DNA of 60,000 nt from Polytrichum commune (Eukaryota > Streptophyta > Polytrichopsida > Polytrichales > Polytrichaceae): assembly GCA_950295325.1 (NCBI GenBank), contig OX485803.1:54453554-54513553 (forward strand). Direction: 5' to 3'. Both the position numbers and the translations under genes were made by a program. Below are positions 12,781 to 24,754 of the stretch, piece after piece; the first letter of the stretch is position 1; each line of letters begins with the position of its first letter. Below the pieces are notes generated by a model, which saw only the letters and a list, made by a program, of their open reading frames with translations, was not told where the DNA came from and made no database searches.

Positions 12781-15700
12781 AGTGTGATTTACTTGCTGCT
12801 ATTATTTTTCAATATGTTAAAGGTTCAACCGCCCATACTAATTTTTCAAAATAGTTGGAGAAACACCAAACGCATCAAGAATCTGCTTGTAATGCTTACC
12901 ATTGCATGAGGGCTATCTAAATTCAACATTTTTGGAAGGTGTTGATTATCATTTATAACAAGAACAAAGATACTAGTGGCCACAAAACTACCAGTTTTTG
13001 TAACATACATGATGGCTTATGGACCCAAAGACCAAAGATATGCTCATTATATGTTAAATTTGTATCTTAGAGATTGCAACCATATTGTGGGCTCATTTGC
13101 GAGACTCCTCTGCCATTTGGAAGAACCTTGGCATTTTCATCTTGCCATCTTTCCATGGTGATGAAAGTTTATTTCTTTATCATGTTGTTCTCGGTAGGAG
13201 TGAAACATGTTTGCAAGGATTATGAGCTCCACCTATAGAGCCAATGGCTATTCTTTTTCTACCTATTTTGTATGTTTAGCTTGATAATTGTTGGAGGGAC
13301 AACAAATATAGGTTCGTGAGGGCATTTTGGTCTATACTCACGGCCAAATGGATATTTATAGAGGTGCATGTGTTCATCTTTTGGTTGGTTATACATGTGA
13401 CGACATTAACGCATCATTTGGAAGATGAAATGAACTTGTGTGAATATGATTATCTCATTATTCTCCCACTATTTTTCATAAATTCCTATATGGGCATGAA
13501 GAATGTCTCCATCATCCCACAAATGATAGAGGAAATCCCCGACTAGAGGGCCTTTATTAATAACTACATTCCCGATGGTCATGACAAACTCATTGGGCAT
13601 ACAAAGGCCCAACAATTCAAAATTTGTGTCCGAGATGATGGTTGGATTGTTATGAACTACAAAATCTAGTATGTATGATAAGTGGTTGCCCCAAAATGGT
13701 ACATTGATGTAGAAATCTAATATAAGGGGGGGGGGATGTCTTTCCACTAGAGATCCCTTTCTTGCAAAGCCTCGAGATATGTCTAAACCTAAAGATGTTA
13801 TTATAGGTTTGAAGGCTTTATTGACTACTTGCAATCAATATTTGACCACAACATGACTGGAGTGTATACACGGGGAGGTCACTTCATTGTCAAGTTGACA
13901 CCACGTGCGGACAAAGTTTGCTACCCCTATATTACATGCCATATATAATTTTAAAATTTATGATATTTTTTCTACATATACATAACCATTGATAGTATCT
14001 TTTGTATATTTTTTTGAAATTTTTAGCCATCTTTAATTTTTTTAATAAATGTTTTAGTTCAATTTTGTGTCATTCTAGTTAGAAACGGTATGTTTTATGA
14101 AAAAAACAAATCATCAAATTTAGTTACCCCTTTTACCTATGTCATAGGTACTGTGTATATCTACTCATGAAAAGAAATTGATAAAATTTTGACCCATTTT
14201 GGTGGTGCAACTTACCAAAAAAAGATTTTTTTTGGTCGCACGTGGTGTTCAAGTTGACAATGGAGTGATCTACCCGTGAGTGTATATAGGTTTATATGGG
14301 CATCTTTTGCAATATTAGACAAGGGTGAAGGAGGCATTACATGTACCCCTCTAATACGTACACTGCGGGCTTGAAATTGAGAAAGGTTTTTATCTGCGTA
14401 GTCGAATTGAAGCAGACAAACATCATTTTTTGTACGTTGACGAACTTTGTGAGAAACATCAACCTGACGACCAATATGTTGGGCCTTCAAACCATTGTCT
14501 CACACTTGCTTTCCACATCGTCAAGAATGTCATGAAGGACATCTCTTCATACTTCATTTCTAAGAACAAGACATATCTAAACCCATTTGGGTGTGTCGTG
14601 CTTTGTGTGCACCTAACTTCGTAGTCACTAGGAAGCATCATCGTCAATTTTTTTGTAGAATGATTCATACCCATTTCAACTGCTAGAGACTTATTAAAGA
14701 AATGGAATGGGTGGGACTCAAATCCCACCTTCTAGTGGGAATGCGACTTAAAATACTATATTCCCGATTGGCAACCACTTGATTGCATCATGGCAGCTTG
14801 GCCTTTGCCAAAACACGAAGATGTTAAGCCCTTAAAGATTATTATTCCACCATAGCAAATCAATTTTGCCAAATTAACCTTCTTCGTTGCTCTACACAAG
14901 AGCACGGACGAAGGGTGGTTGAGGGTGTTGATGTCTCTAGTGTGTGATAAGGGGTTGTGGTTGTGCAACCTATAGATATCCCACTTGTGGAACCCCCTCC
15001 CCATGCGGTGATCAAAGACATCAAAAATTCATAGGGCTTTAGGAATGAGAAGGAAGATTTGTCCCTTGTATTTTTGTTCGTTAATAGCCTGGGCTATTGT
15101 GACAAATACCATTAAGATATTTTGCAATGTCACTAAATATTTATGGGTTGCTAGTCCATAGAGACCATTCCATCTCAAGATTTAACAGTTTTTTTTTGTT
15201 GATTTTCTAAGTGCTTTACATACACACTGTAACAAGTCATATTGGGGTGGTGTAAGGTAGATGAGGCTAATTCAGTTAAGTTCCTTAATTGGAGAATTAT
15301 TTTTGGCTTCTAATTGGTGGTAAAGTTGCTTTGATTTCGTGGGTGAATAATAAATGATGATTTAGTTGTTGCCTTGATGATATTTGGGTTCATCACCTTC
15401 GCAAAAGTCAAACTACACCCATCATCCTTCATAATGGGGAGTGCTATCCATTGAGCTATGACATGTTTGATTTTTGTGGCCAAGGTGGCAAACTAGGAGG
15501 TGGCATGTGGCTGTGAGGTGCCAGCCAACTTGTATTATGGGTTGAAAAAAAAGATTTCTATAATGAAAAAAAGATTTGGCAACATTTTATCTTACATGTG
15601 ATCACTTTAGAGACATGACACAACACACTATTGGCTTTAAAATTGGTTTGCATTGGCAAATGACATATGTAGAATCTACTAATAATGTTTTCCACTTACA

Positions 15701-15833
15701 CAACATTGAACAATAAAATAGTTTCCCCCTAAAACACTGCATTGGGAAGTAGAGAATCTTTGATTCCAGAGCCTAGATCAACACCTTCCTCAACTCTAAT
15801 TTCAATGGTTTCAAATTCTTTGGTCTTGATTCG
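12781..15833. other. AT-rich region, no gene recognised
   Basis: Open frames exist (13469-13834 minus, 121 codons; 14212-14490 and 14459-14728 minus), but none shows a motif I can name; they may be remnants of mobile elements. A G tract lies at about 13727-13736. Nothing else could be supported. Confidence 0.4.
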
Positions 15834-15874
15834 CAGAAGAAGAAGAACTCCGGTCCCCTTTAGGGGGCCGGAGT
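15834..15874 (-). other. Terminal hairpin and (TTC)n tail of the RNase H/nuclease element
   Basis: Bases 15847-15874 form a 12-bp stem (one mismatch that would pair as G-U in RNA) with a TTTA loop, bounded by ACTCCGG and CCGGAGT. On the minus strand, which is the coding strand of the neighbouring element, the hairpin is followed by about four TTC units. A 3' stem-loop followed by a short tandem tail is known from some non-LTR retrotransposons, where the enzyme recognises the RNA end. That this is the 3' terminus here is an inference from position. Confidence 0.5.
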
Positions 15875-16065
15875 GAATAAAGTGTCTGTTCGTAGAACAC
15901 CCTTGGCCATACCCCAGGGTAATGACGTTGGGTGTAATACTACTTCACCCTTTGCAGGGAGTAGACACTATGTTAGTGACAATTGTTTTACCAGTGAACC
16001 GGTAATATTTTTTTATTTTTTTATTGTTATCTATTATTATCATTATTTTAACTTTATTATTTATC

Positions 16066-19000
16066 TTATGTGTGGTTTTGTATGTTTGTGATAGGTTGTC
16101 TATTTTCTATTCGCCTTTCATGGACTAGTATTAGGTGTGCGTATTGTATGGCGATTAAGTTGATTTGTTTAAATGTGTTCCGAATTTGTGGGGGTGGAAG
16201 TTCAAGCTTTGTTTCTAGTTCTTTCATCGAGGGGATATGAGTGGTGGCTCTGGCACCTGCTGCTAGTACTATGAGTGGAGCGGTGTTCCATCCCCTTGCT
16301 ATGATGTTGTTAATGAGTGGTTGATATTTTGTGGTTTTCCTTTCTATAGTTTCAGCAGTAAACCTGTCATTGCAATATGTGAATTCTATAAATTGGATAG
16401 TAATTTCAGGTGTAGGGGCGTCTGGTGGTGGATGGTTATATGGATGACCTAGGATGCATAGTATGTCTGGTTTGAATCTAGCGTTGCAATGGCATCTCTA
16501 GGTACCACATGTACATGGTAGTAGCCATGTTGGTACTGTGTTTTCTTGGGGTATTTCATTGTATGTTCCTGCGTTCATGAGTATGTAGTGCCTTGAGATT
16601 TTGTTTGAGATGAGGAGTTTACGTGTTTCCCACACTGCTTTGTTATGTCGGTTTGTTATTAATGCATGGATGTGTTGTTGTTTGCATTTAAGGAGTACAT
16701 GTAACCATGTGTTTGCTTCTAAGGAGTTGCAGATGGGGCATGTATGGGATGAGTATGCGTCCCTACCGAAGAAAAGTTGTTTCCGAGCATGTCCCATATA
16801 TTGCCCGGTTCTAAATTTTACTAGGCATGTTTTTTGTTTATCAGTGATGACATGGCTATTCCAAAAATCATTTGAGAGTGTTTTGTCGATGTCTTTGTTA
16901 TCAAGCCATTTGTGTAATTGGTGGGTTTGAGTGGCTATGATTTCAAGGTTATGTTTTTTGTCGTGTTTAAGGATGTATTTGCCAAGGTGTCTGATGGGGC
17001 CTTTGTCAGGCGTTTCTTGCATTGAGTGCCACCAATCTTTTTGAAGGTAGTATGGTGTAGGGTGTGCGTGTTTGTATGTTTCTACAGCATCTCTATGGTC
17101 TAAGTTACAACCCATTTTTGCTAATTTGTCTGCTTCTTCATTGCCACTTATGTTCGTGTGGGCTTTGACTTTATGCAGTGTGGTTGGTTGTGTGCGAGAC
17201 TGCAACATTTTAATTATGGACTCTAGAATGGTCTTGTTTGGGTGATTGTTATGTAGGGTTGGGTGTTTTGTTTGTGTGTTAAGAAGGTATAAGACGTTAA
17301 GACAGTCTGTGAAGATATGTGATGGTTCGTTTGGATATTTAGTAGTGAGGAGGCGTAGAGTGTGGTGTATGGCCATCAACTCAGCTCGTAATATATTTTG
17401 GAGCCCTGGTAATCTTTCTGCAATTTTTATGGGTTGTATATTCCGTATCCCGCTTTTTCTCTTCTCCAATGCTCTTGGGTTATTTCTTTGGGTGGTATAA
17501 ATGACCCGTCCGTGTAGTAACAGTATTGTGGTTGGTATTTAAGGGGGAGGCATATGTTTTGGTTGGTGAATGGTGGGGTATAGGTGTTTTGAGTGACGGG
17601 TGGGGTGGCTGGGTATGCGAGTTGAGACCAATTTCTACTGCGGTTTACTGGGGTATTTATTGGTGTGGGTGGTGCGATTGTGTTAAATGTTGTGGGTATT
17701 TGCAAGTTATTGCAGATAATATCCATGTGTTGTGCATATCCCCTTGGGCCTATGGGTGTGGTTTTGTGGTGTATACATAATATCCGTATGTCTCGGTTTT
17801 CTATTCGTGGTTCAATTCTTAGTTCTGGTGGTATTGTGGGCTCGTCATATGTAATGGTGTCCGCCTTGAAGTGATAACGTGTGAGTCAGGGAATGGGCCA
17901 TCACGAGGGTTGAGATTGTGGTACCAATTTGGGTCAGATGTTACGAGTATTGTAATTGTGTCAGGGTTGTTTTTGGCTGCAAGTCTTGCCCAGTGAAGGG
18001 GCTTGTTGGGTGTCGTCCTCTGTATGTGGGTGGGCATATCCATGTCCTATCCATTTGTGCTGAAATGCCGATCCTATTGATCCGAAGACTTTGTCTCGAG
18101 GGAATGGGGAGGAGAATTTTCTCAACGTGGTAGGACATGTTACTGGTGAGGAAAAGTAGGAGTGTGTGATGTGGAAAGAATTAAGGATGTGTTCAAGGAT
18201 GGTGTTGGGGAGCGTGTATTGTGAGAGTTTGAGGGGGTCGTTTTTAGGCATTTTATATTTGTACCGTTGGTACAACCATGCAACTTCTTGTTCAAATGTT
18301 TGTGTGGGGGGTTCTAGGTTATGTGGCTTATTTAAGGCATTTTGGTATTGTTTCCATAGCCATTGTAATCTTACTTCGGGAATGGTGGTTAAGTGGCGAC
18401 CATCGTTGTTGTAAATGTGCGATACACCATGTTGGCTTTGGATGATATTTTGTGTACAGGCTATGTCATTATCTGGGTTGCACTCATTAATAGTGATGTG
18501 GCATAAGGGTATGATTTGTGGCGGGGGAATGTATCGGGAGTCTCTCGTTTACTCTTCGTTGAAGTTTGATTGTAAAATATTGGTGAAGTGTTGGTTTTGA
18601 TTATGGGTATAATATTGTGTTAAAAGTAGAATGTTGTGGTTTATGGTGTTTTGGTTGTTCCATGGGAACAAGTCTTTTTGTGGGAGCCATTTGTGGTAGA
18701 TTGTTTCGTTTGGGAGTAGCCATTGGCATAGGTAGGATGTGTATTTTTTGGTAATTTGGTGTTTATCTTTGTAGGTGTTTAGGCGGTCCGTTATTATAGA
18801 GTGTATTGGGAATTGTATGTGGTTTTTTAGGATGTGTGAGGGTGGCTTTGGGTGTTCCGGTGTTGGAGGTGGTGGGGGGTTATCTTGATTCGCAATTGCT
18901 AACCCGCTCAAGCTTCTAATGCTTGAATCCATCAAGTGGATGATTCCACAGAGTTGGAGGTGTCCAAATTAGCCTCATCTACCTTATATAATACGACCTT

Positions 19001-19126
19001 GATGAAAGGCTTGGTGTTGAGCAATGGACATATTGGCATTACATGTGTTTTGTATTTGTCAAATTTGTGCCATCCTTTTGTTGACCTTTCTAGTGTATAG
19101 TGTTGCATATTAAACTTCAATTTCAT
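16066..19126 (-). pseudogene. Mobile-element polyprotein: PCIF1-like segment, RNase H, CCHC finger, PD-(D/E)XK-like nuclease
   Basis: Decayed long reading frame of an endonuclease-bearing mobile element, read from 19126 down. (1) 19126-18552: start region and Pro-rich linker. (2) 18548-17880: helical text, then FGSIGSAF..WIGHGYAHP and a hydrophobic strand ending NWY, resembling the NPPF-centred core of PCIF1-type adenine methyltransferases, though NPPF reads AHPH; this call is tentative. (3) About 17520-17080: RNase H with YTDGS, RAELMA, FTDC and EEADKLA, all four acidic positions kept. (4) 16737-16681: CPIC..HVLLKC finger, CX2CX9HX4C, the type seen next to nucleases of R2-like elements. (5) About 16475-16250: KPDIL, then EFTYC and KTTKY, matching PD-(D/E)XK restriction-like nucleases. 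Damage: in-frame stops at 18549 (TAA) and 16498 (TAG), and frameshifts near 18935, 17990, 17880 and 17450. After the TAG the frame stays open 143 codons to 16066. No reverse transcriptase motif was seen. Confidence 0.75.
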
Positions 19127-19975
19127 ATTGTCAATTCTGTATGTAGGTCTAATAAGAGGTGGACATAGTGCTTGTTGTGGAGGCCAACATGGATGTGAGT
19201 GTTACCACGATCCCATGTTCTCATAGGCATAAATCAAAAAGTCTACATTTCCATGTATTGTACCCACGTTTCCCTGGGGAGTTCCTAGGTTCCCATAGAC
19301 CATTCCCCATGTTCCCATGTGATGTTCATGTGTTTTAACATGAATGTTCCCATATGCACAGGATAGACCTTTTTCAAATTTTGGGGCACCCCAAAGTTCC
19401 AAAATGTTTAATATAATGTTTGCGGTAAATAGTCTCCTACTTGATGGCTGTCTTTCATTCCACTCCATGCTTTGAGACTGCAACTCGATCTTGCTCGCAA
19501 AATGCACCAATCTGTTTGAACTTCAAAAATTAAATATAGATTCCATTTAATGCTTAGTTGAGAGACATTTACAGAGTCTAGTAAGGTTTGGCCCCAACAT
19601 GAACATGTTACAAATAATGCACATGAAAACACGTCATACATAGCCCCATAATATCCTAATTGTGTCGACTAAGTAATGGTCCGATCTTGTCAGAATTACA
19701 GGCAATCAAGCATCCGTGTTCTCAAATTCCTGCCAATCAGTAGCAAATCTACCAGTTCACTACTTACATATAGGCAAGATGAAATATTTGTCGCATAGAA
19801 CCTGAGAAGTAAAACAGTCATGTCTTTGCAGGATCATGCGCAAATGTGATCACTCAACTCCCATGGCTAGATTCAAACAAGGTCGGTCTTCTATCTGTTG
19901 AAAGTGTAACCATCAACGCAACTCCACCAATCTGTTCGCCAGTCTGGTTTGCAACAATCTCTCGTTGGCGAGAGA
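19127..19975. other. Spacer with GTTCCCAT-type short repeats
   Basis: Between 19205 and 19360 the plus strand repeats forms of GTTCCCATG and TTTCC at irregular spacing, giving a Gly/Asn-rich minus-strand frame without biological meaning. The rest shows no gene. No missing reverse transcriptase domain of the neighbouring element was found here. Confidence 0.5.
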
Positions 19976-19982
19976 TCACCGG

Positions 19983-20325
19983 CATTCGAGCTTGAGAAAC
20001 TTTTTACATCCAAGGGGAGCTCCGAACTGGCTCCTCCAGCTGCACCGAAGCTTCATCAGTCCAGTGATTTCAGTTTCTGACAAGTGTAATTGGCCTCGGT
20101 ATTGTAGGTCATCATCTGCTCCAAGTCTGGTTTCTAACCATTTCCTCTCGTCAGCGAGATTCATTTCGGATAAATGGTAGACAACATACGACTGTCATTC
20201 GAGGTTGAGAAACTTCCCACATCCAAGGGAAACCCCGAATTGGCTCTTCCATCTGCATTGAAGCTAATTGGCCCTGGATTTTTTTGTTTTTTTTGTTTTG
20301 ACGAATGTAATTGGCATTTCTCATG
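19983..20325 (-). repeat. Two extra diverged copies of the receptor kinase 3' coding end
   Basis: A segment reading (plus strand) ATTCGAG.TTGAGAAACTT...AC.TC..AGGGGA..CC.GAA.TGGC occurs near 19983, 20195 and 20368. Only the last lies inside the kinase gene, where it encodes the C-terminal NSGFPSDVGSF region. The second would encode NSGFPLDVGSF and a matching MLSTIY ending. The copies are about 170-215 bp apart, suggesting tandem duplication of the gene's end followed by drift. Confidence 0.7.
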
Positions 20326-20326
20326 G

Positions 20327-21074
20327 TCAGCGAGCTTCCAGATAAATGGTAGACAACATGCCACCGCCATTCGAGCTTGAGAAACTTCCCACATCGGAGG
20401 GGAACCCCGAATTGGCGGCATCGAAGGTCATTTGTTGCTGATGCGATCCACTGTTAGTAGTATATGTTGTGGAGTAGCGGATCGTCGGTTTTGCAACTGG
20501 GACAGGAGGAAGGGCAACAGTGCCACCCAGAATCTGTCGCACAATGCTTATGGACGGTCGTTCATCAGGGTTAGGATGACAGCAAAGGAGTCCCACTTTC
20601 AATGCGATTGCCATTTGGCCCTTATCAAAGTGGTATTGTTCCAGCTCAGGATCCGCCACAGACAACAGGTCCCTAGCCGTATGTGCAGCCCAGACCATGT
20701 CGAGAAGAACAATTTTCTCAGGCGGAAAGTTGTAACAAATTGGTTGTCTTCCACAACAAACTTCCAGTACGAGGATCCCGAAGCTGTACACATCCGACTT
20801 GGTGGTGGCTTTACCCGTCTGCCCTAACTCTGGTGCCAAATACCCTAGCGTCCCCGCCACACATGTCGTCACCTGTGCACCCTGGTCATGTTCAACCAAT
20901 CTCGCAAGACCAAAGTCACCGAGATGTGCATTGAAATCAGAATCCAACAACACATTGCTGGGTTTCACATCTCGGTGGAGGATGCATTGCCCCCAATCCT
21001 CGTGCAAATAAGAAAGCGCAGCCGCAACTCCACTCAAGATGTTGTACCGAACATTCCATGCCATCACGGCGAAT

Positions 21075-21106
<32 letters not shown>

Positions 21107-22651
21107 GACGTTGCTGTTGTTGTTGCTGCTGTTGCTGCTACTGGTGCTGTTGTTGCTGTTGTTGTTTCTCGCTGCTGCTCCTCGGGTTAGCCATTTTTCT
21201 AAGCTGCCCCTGGGCATGTACTCATACACAAGCAAGAGATGGCCTTTCTCCTGGCACCATCCGAGCAACCGAACCAAGTTGCGGTGACGAATCTGGCTGA
21301 TGATGCTCACTTCAGCAAGAAACTCACGTTCGTTGTCTTGCTGCGACTTGTCGGCGATCCGCTTCACGGCAACGAGCTGGGTAGTTCCTGCCTGATCCCC
21401 TCGCATTGTTCCTCTGTACACCGTTCCGGAGGCACCTTTTCCAAGGCGCTCCGTGGGGCTGAAATTCTTCGTCATCGCATCGAGCTCCTTGTATGTGAAA
21501 ACCCTGGGGTTATCTATGGCCATGGGACCTCGAAGAAGATCATTCTGCTTCATGGCGCCGACGGAGGAAGGTTCGTTGTTGTTAATGTTCATTCTAACGG
21601 CACAGTTCTTATCCTTCAGCATGAACCAGCAAAGTACGATTAATGCTACAAGTCCGACCGCCACGCCGATGGCAATTCCCACGATCACTCCTGTTTTCAT
21701 CACGATTTTATTACTCGAAGTACCGCCACCACCACCTGCCATCATGTTTCCTCCTGAGGCGTCTACAAGAGGACCGACATAGAAGCTCCATGTGTAGATC
21801 GAGTGAACCTCTCCGCACGAGACTGACCCCGAAAGAGGTGCCGTGGCAGCAGACACTCCCACGTACATGAACTCATCCGCAACTTGAAACATATCGAAAC
21901 TCGCGATCGACATATTCGTAAAAGTCATCTGCGGGTACATGTGATCCTGCAGCAACACACTTAGGATTTGCGACCCAGCTTCGTATTCCACCGTGAGAGT
22001 ATAGTTCCCTAGATTTTCAATACAGTCACACATCATCTTCCCCGCGGGACACATGTCCGAGACATTCGTCGATATCATGCTGTCCACATTGACACCAACG
22101 TGACATGAGCTCGGGTCATTAAACCCGGTGCCAACGTTCATAAATGTGTCCACTTCCACAGCAAACACGTGGTTGCTCAGGTTTCCATTGTTGGTTGAGT
22201 CTGTGAGCTCCAGGCCAAGGTAGGCACCGTTGGAAAAACTACTACTATTGTCTGCGGCTAGGAAGATTGTGAGACCTTCTCCAGAGTCGCAAGGGCTGTA
22301 AATTGTGTTGGTGGTGATGGAGAAAGATATGTTGGTGGAAAATGAAGCGACGGTGTTTGCGGTTGTGTTTTTCAATTGCACTTTGTTCCAGAATGTTGCC
22401 CGGCCAGAACTTGAGGTTTGGTTCGATTCCCCTGCTCCGGTGAGCACCAATGTTCCTAAGCCCAAGTTGGGTCCCATCACTTTGGCATCCCCTGTAGGTT
22501 CGATCTGCATGTAATCTATACCATAAGGCATGTCGAAGAACTGGGCCATGGTGGCCGAGGCGCTTGATGTTGGAGGGGACATCGACATCGCCGCACTCCC
22601 AGGAATGTTAACAACCATCAGCAGTGACATCAAACATGAAAAAAACTTCAT
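20327..22651 (-). CDS. L-type lectin receptor-like kinase
   Basis: Cell-surface receptor kinase with a legume-lectin ectodomain; members act in immune or developmental sensing at the plasma membrane. The frame is open for 774 codons in one exon, as usual for the family. From the N-terminus: signal peptide (residues 1-24, MKFFSCLMSLLMVV), lectin domain (about 35-290), one membrane span (about 316-340), and a kinase domain (about 395-690) with glycine loop LGKGASGTVYRG, VAVKR lysine, HRDVKPSN, DFG and APE. All catalytic residues are present. A run of Asn/Ser codons (about 495-526) interrupts the kinase N-lobe/C-lobe boundary. The start at 22651 places the signal peptide first; an upstream in-frame extension to 22834 begins with a non-ATG codon and would bury it. 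The Ser/Gly-rich tail is partly duplicated downstream. The ligand is unknown. Confidence 0.92.
21076..21170 (+). repeat. (GTT/GCT)n trinucleotide repeat inside the receptor kinase gene
   Basis: About 30 triplets of TTG/TGC type on the plus strand encode the Asn/Ser-rich insertion on the minus strand. Such tracts are prone to length change. The length stays a multiple of three, so the kinase frame is kept. The Leu/Val-rich plus-strand frames here are shadows. Confidence 0.85.
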
Positions 22652-24751
22652 GACGATGATGCACTGTTTATGTGCATCATTATTGTTCTTCATGTGGACA
22701 TGATGAGTTGTGCCCAAAACCAAGCAACCTGAGATATTGTGATGAACTCTCAATGACTTCATCTCCGCAGACTCCATTCTCGGTTGGTGGACAACGGTAG
22801 CGCTAATAAACGTCTCCCGGCCTTGCATCTGCACCAGTGATAAAAATTAAATAAATAAGACAATATCGTGGAGGAGTCACCAAGAGCTGATGAATAAAGA
22901 TGTCATGCATGATGAAATTTTGCTATTGGTGCGGGCCACCAGTGAAGGGGTTCTAGCAGCACTGGTTACATCGGTGGTTCTCACTACTGGTTACATTCAT
23001 TGCTCTCACTAGCCAAATTGGAACTACGAGTGAGCTAAAAGTGGACCCTGCTGATAGGAATCGTTGATAGGAATCGTTCACTGGTCGCCCACGCCAGCGA
23101 GTGTGGACATGCTATCAAATGATATCACACAAACCTCCACCAGATTCCAAAAACTTACCGGAACATGGATAGTTTTGTAGGCAAAACAAGCAACTCCCGA
23201 CCAAAACTCCGGTTGAATTAAAGGATAACTCTACTATAAGCGAATTAGTCGACCAGGGGGAAAATGCGTCGGTTCTCAGATCTACCGACAATCTTCACAA
23301 AATTAGAGTGTTGACTAGTACCGGCCTACATGCGTTTTAGATCTAGAAGTTCATATGGTAACAGAATGATGATGATGTTTTCCTGAAAAATCTGGTGTTG
23401 ATGAAATTGCATTCACGAGCACTGGGGTTAGGAGTTCAACGGGGTTGAAAACTACGGCGCTGCTCGACTGATTCTTTGGATGCATGACTCCAGCCAACAT
23501 CGCTGGCTCTCCAACACGAAGAGGCGATGAAGATTAAGCTTGTCGTGCAAGTATGAGATCCTTCACCCGCCTGCGTAGGCCTCCAAAGACACTGGGCCTG
23601 ATGAGAAATTTTCATTGAAAATGGAATGAGCCGAAACCAGCACGCCTGCCGTCGTACCTTAATTAGCAAGTCCGACAGGTTGAATATTCCTCCACAATGG
23701 TGATATATCTTCAGATCTGGCAAATGCTAATTTTTGTGAACTTTCAGAATGCAGGATTCAGCTGCCGCGAAGTATTTGCAAACTCCAAAACATGATTCAT
23801 CACAAGCATCGTTTCAGGCTCCTAGCTAGCTTCTGCTTCTTCCAAAGAGCCAATGGAGCTGATCACCGGCCCACACCTTAGTCGCAGATCATCAGCACCA
23901 AGTTGCATGCAAGCTCAAATCCCATCACCCCCAGCCTTGTAACATGCTTGGTCCTCCTCCACAAACCTGACCGACTTCGATACCCAGAATGCCGGAGGTA
24001 TAAGTTTCTGCTTGCCCCTCTCCCTGCACGTTCATTAAATTGCTGTATTGTACACACCTGAGAACAACTATATTTACACATCACCAGTAAGGTAGAAGGT
24101 GCTAAAACCAGCACCTGAAAGGGTTAGTTTTCCATGTAGGCCGCTCACCTACTAGATTCTAGAAAATAATGGGTTGGAGGTGTTCGTATGTACTTAAGCG
24201 CAAGCCACTATCCAACGCATTCTGGTGGTCCACTAGAATTTGGAGGGCCGTGGATTCATGTCGCTAGACTTTCATGCATTCACTAAAGAATCTTTAACCT
24301 CCAAGTGTTGGTCACCAAAGGTTTGAAGACCGGTTTTAAAAGGAAGAGGAGGTTAGTAGGTGAGCTTGGATTTTAGAAGATGTGAGTAGTTGGTTGGCAC
24401 ATACGGATCATGCCCCACTAGGTTCCTTCTACATTTGGGCGGGTTTGTCCCTTATTCACACTAGAATCTGGTGGGTTAGTGGCCTACATGGAAACTCATC
24501 ATGACACCAACCCTCTACTACCTTGAACTGTTCCCCGTGGTGTAGGAGTGCCCGGGTTCATAGAGTGACGGTTTTAGGTTCCATTAGTGGCATCACCTCA
24601 TATCAGCCTCCACTACTTCCATGTAGGGTAGCTAACATGCTCCAATCTATCTCAAGTGGTTCAAAGTGGGTTTAGGGTGGCTTGTCAGTGCCCATTTTTA
24701 GGGGAGGGGGGGGGGGCAGTTCTAGCATTGTATTCACAAAGATAAGGAGGT
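22652..24751. other. Upstream region of the receptor kinase, no further gene
   Basis: This should contain the receptor kinase promoter (minus strand, reading from higher coordinates). An AT-rich patch lies at about 22840-22865. A 14-base unit GATAGGAATCGTTGATA-like is duplicated in tandem at about 23050-23080. Open frames at 23436-23723 and 23878-24114 (minus) show no motif. A G tract lies at about 24700-24717. Confidence 0.4.
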
Positions 24752-24754
24752 TAG

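Noticed and set aside
15847-15874. Bacterial-type intrinsic terminator
   Set aside because: The hairpin looks like one, but the context is plant nuclear mobile DNA and no T run follows directly; it was treated as an element end.
21039-21287. Leu- and Val-rich plus-strand frames
   Set aside because: Shadows of the triplet repeat encoding the Asn/Ser loop on the other strand.
22652-22834. N-terminal extension of the lectin receptor kinase to 22834
   Set aside because: The first codon is not ATG, and the extension would place 61 polar residues before a clear signal peptide beginning at 22651.
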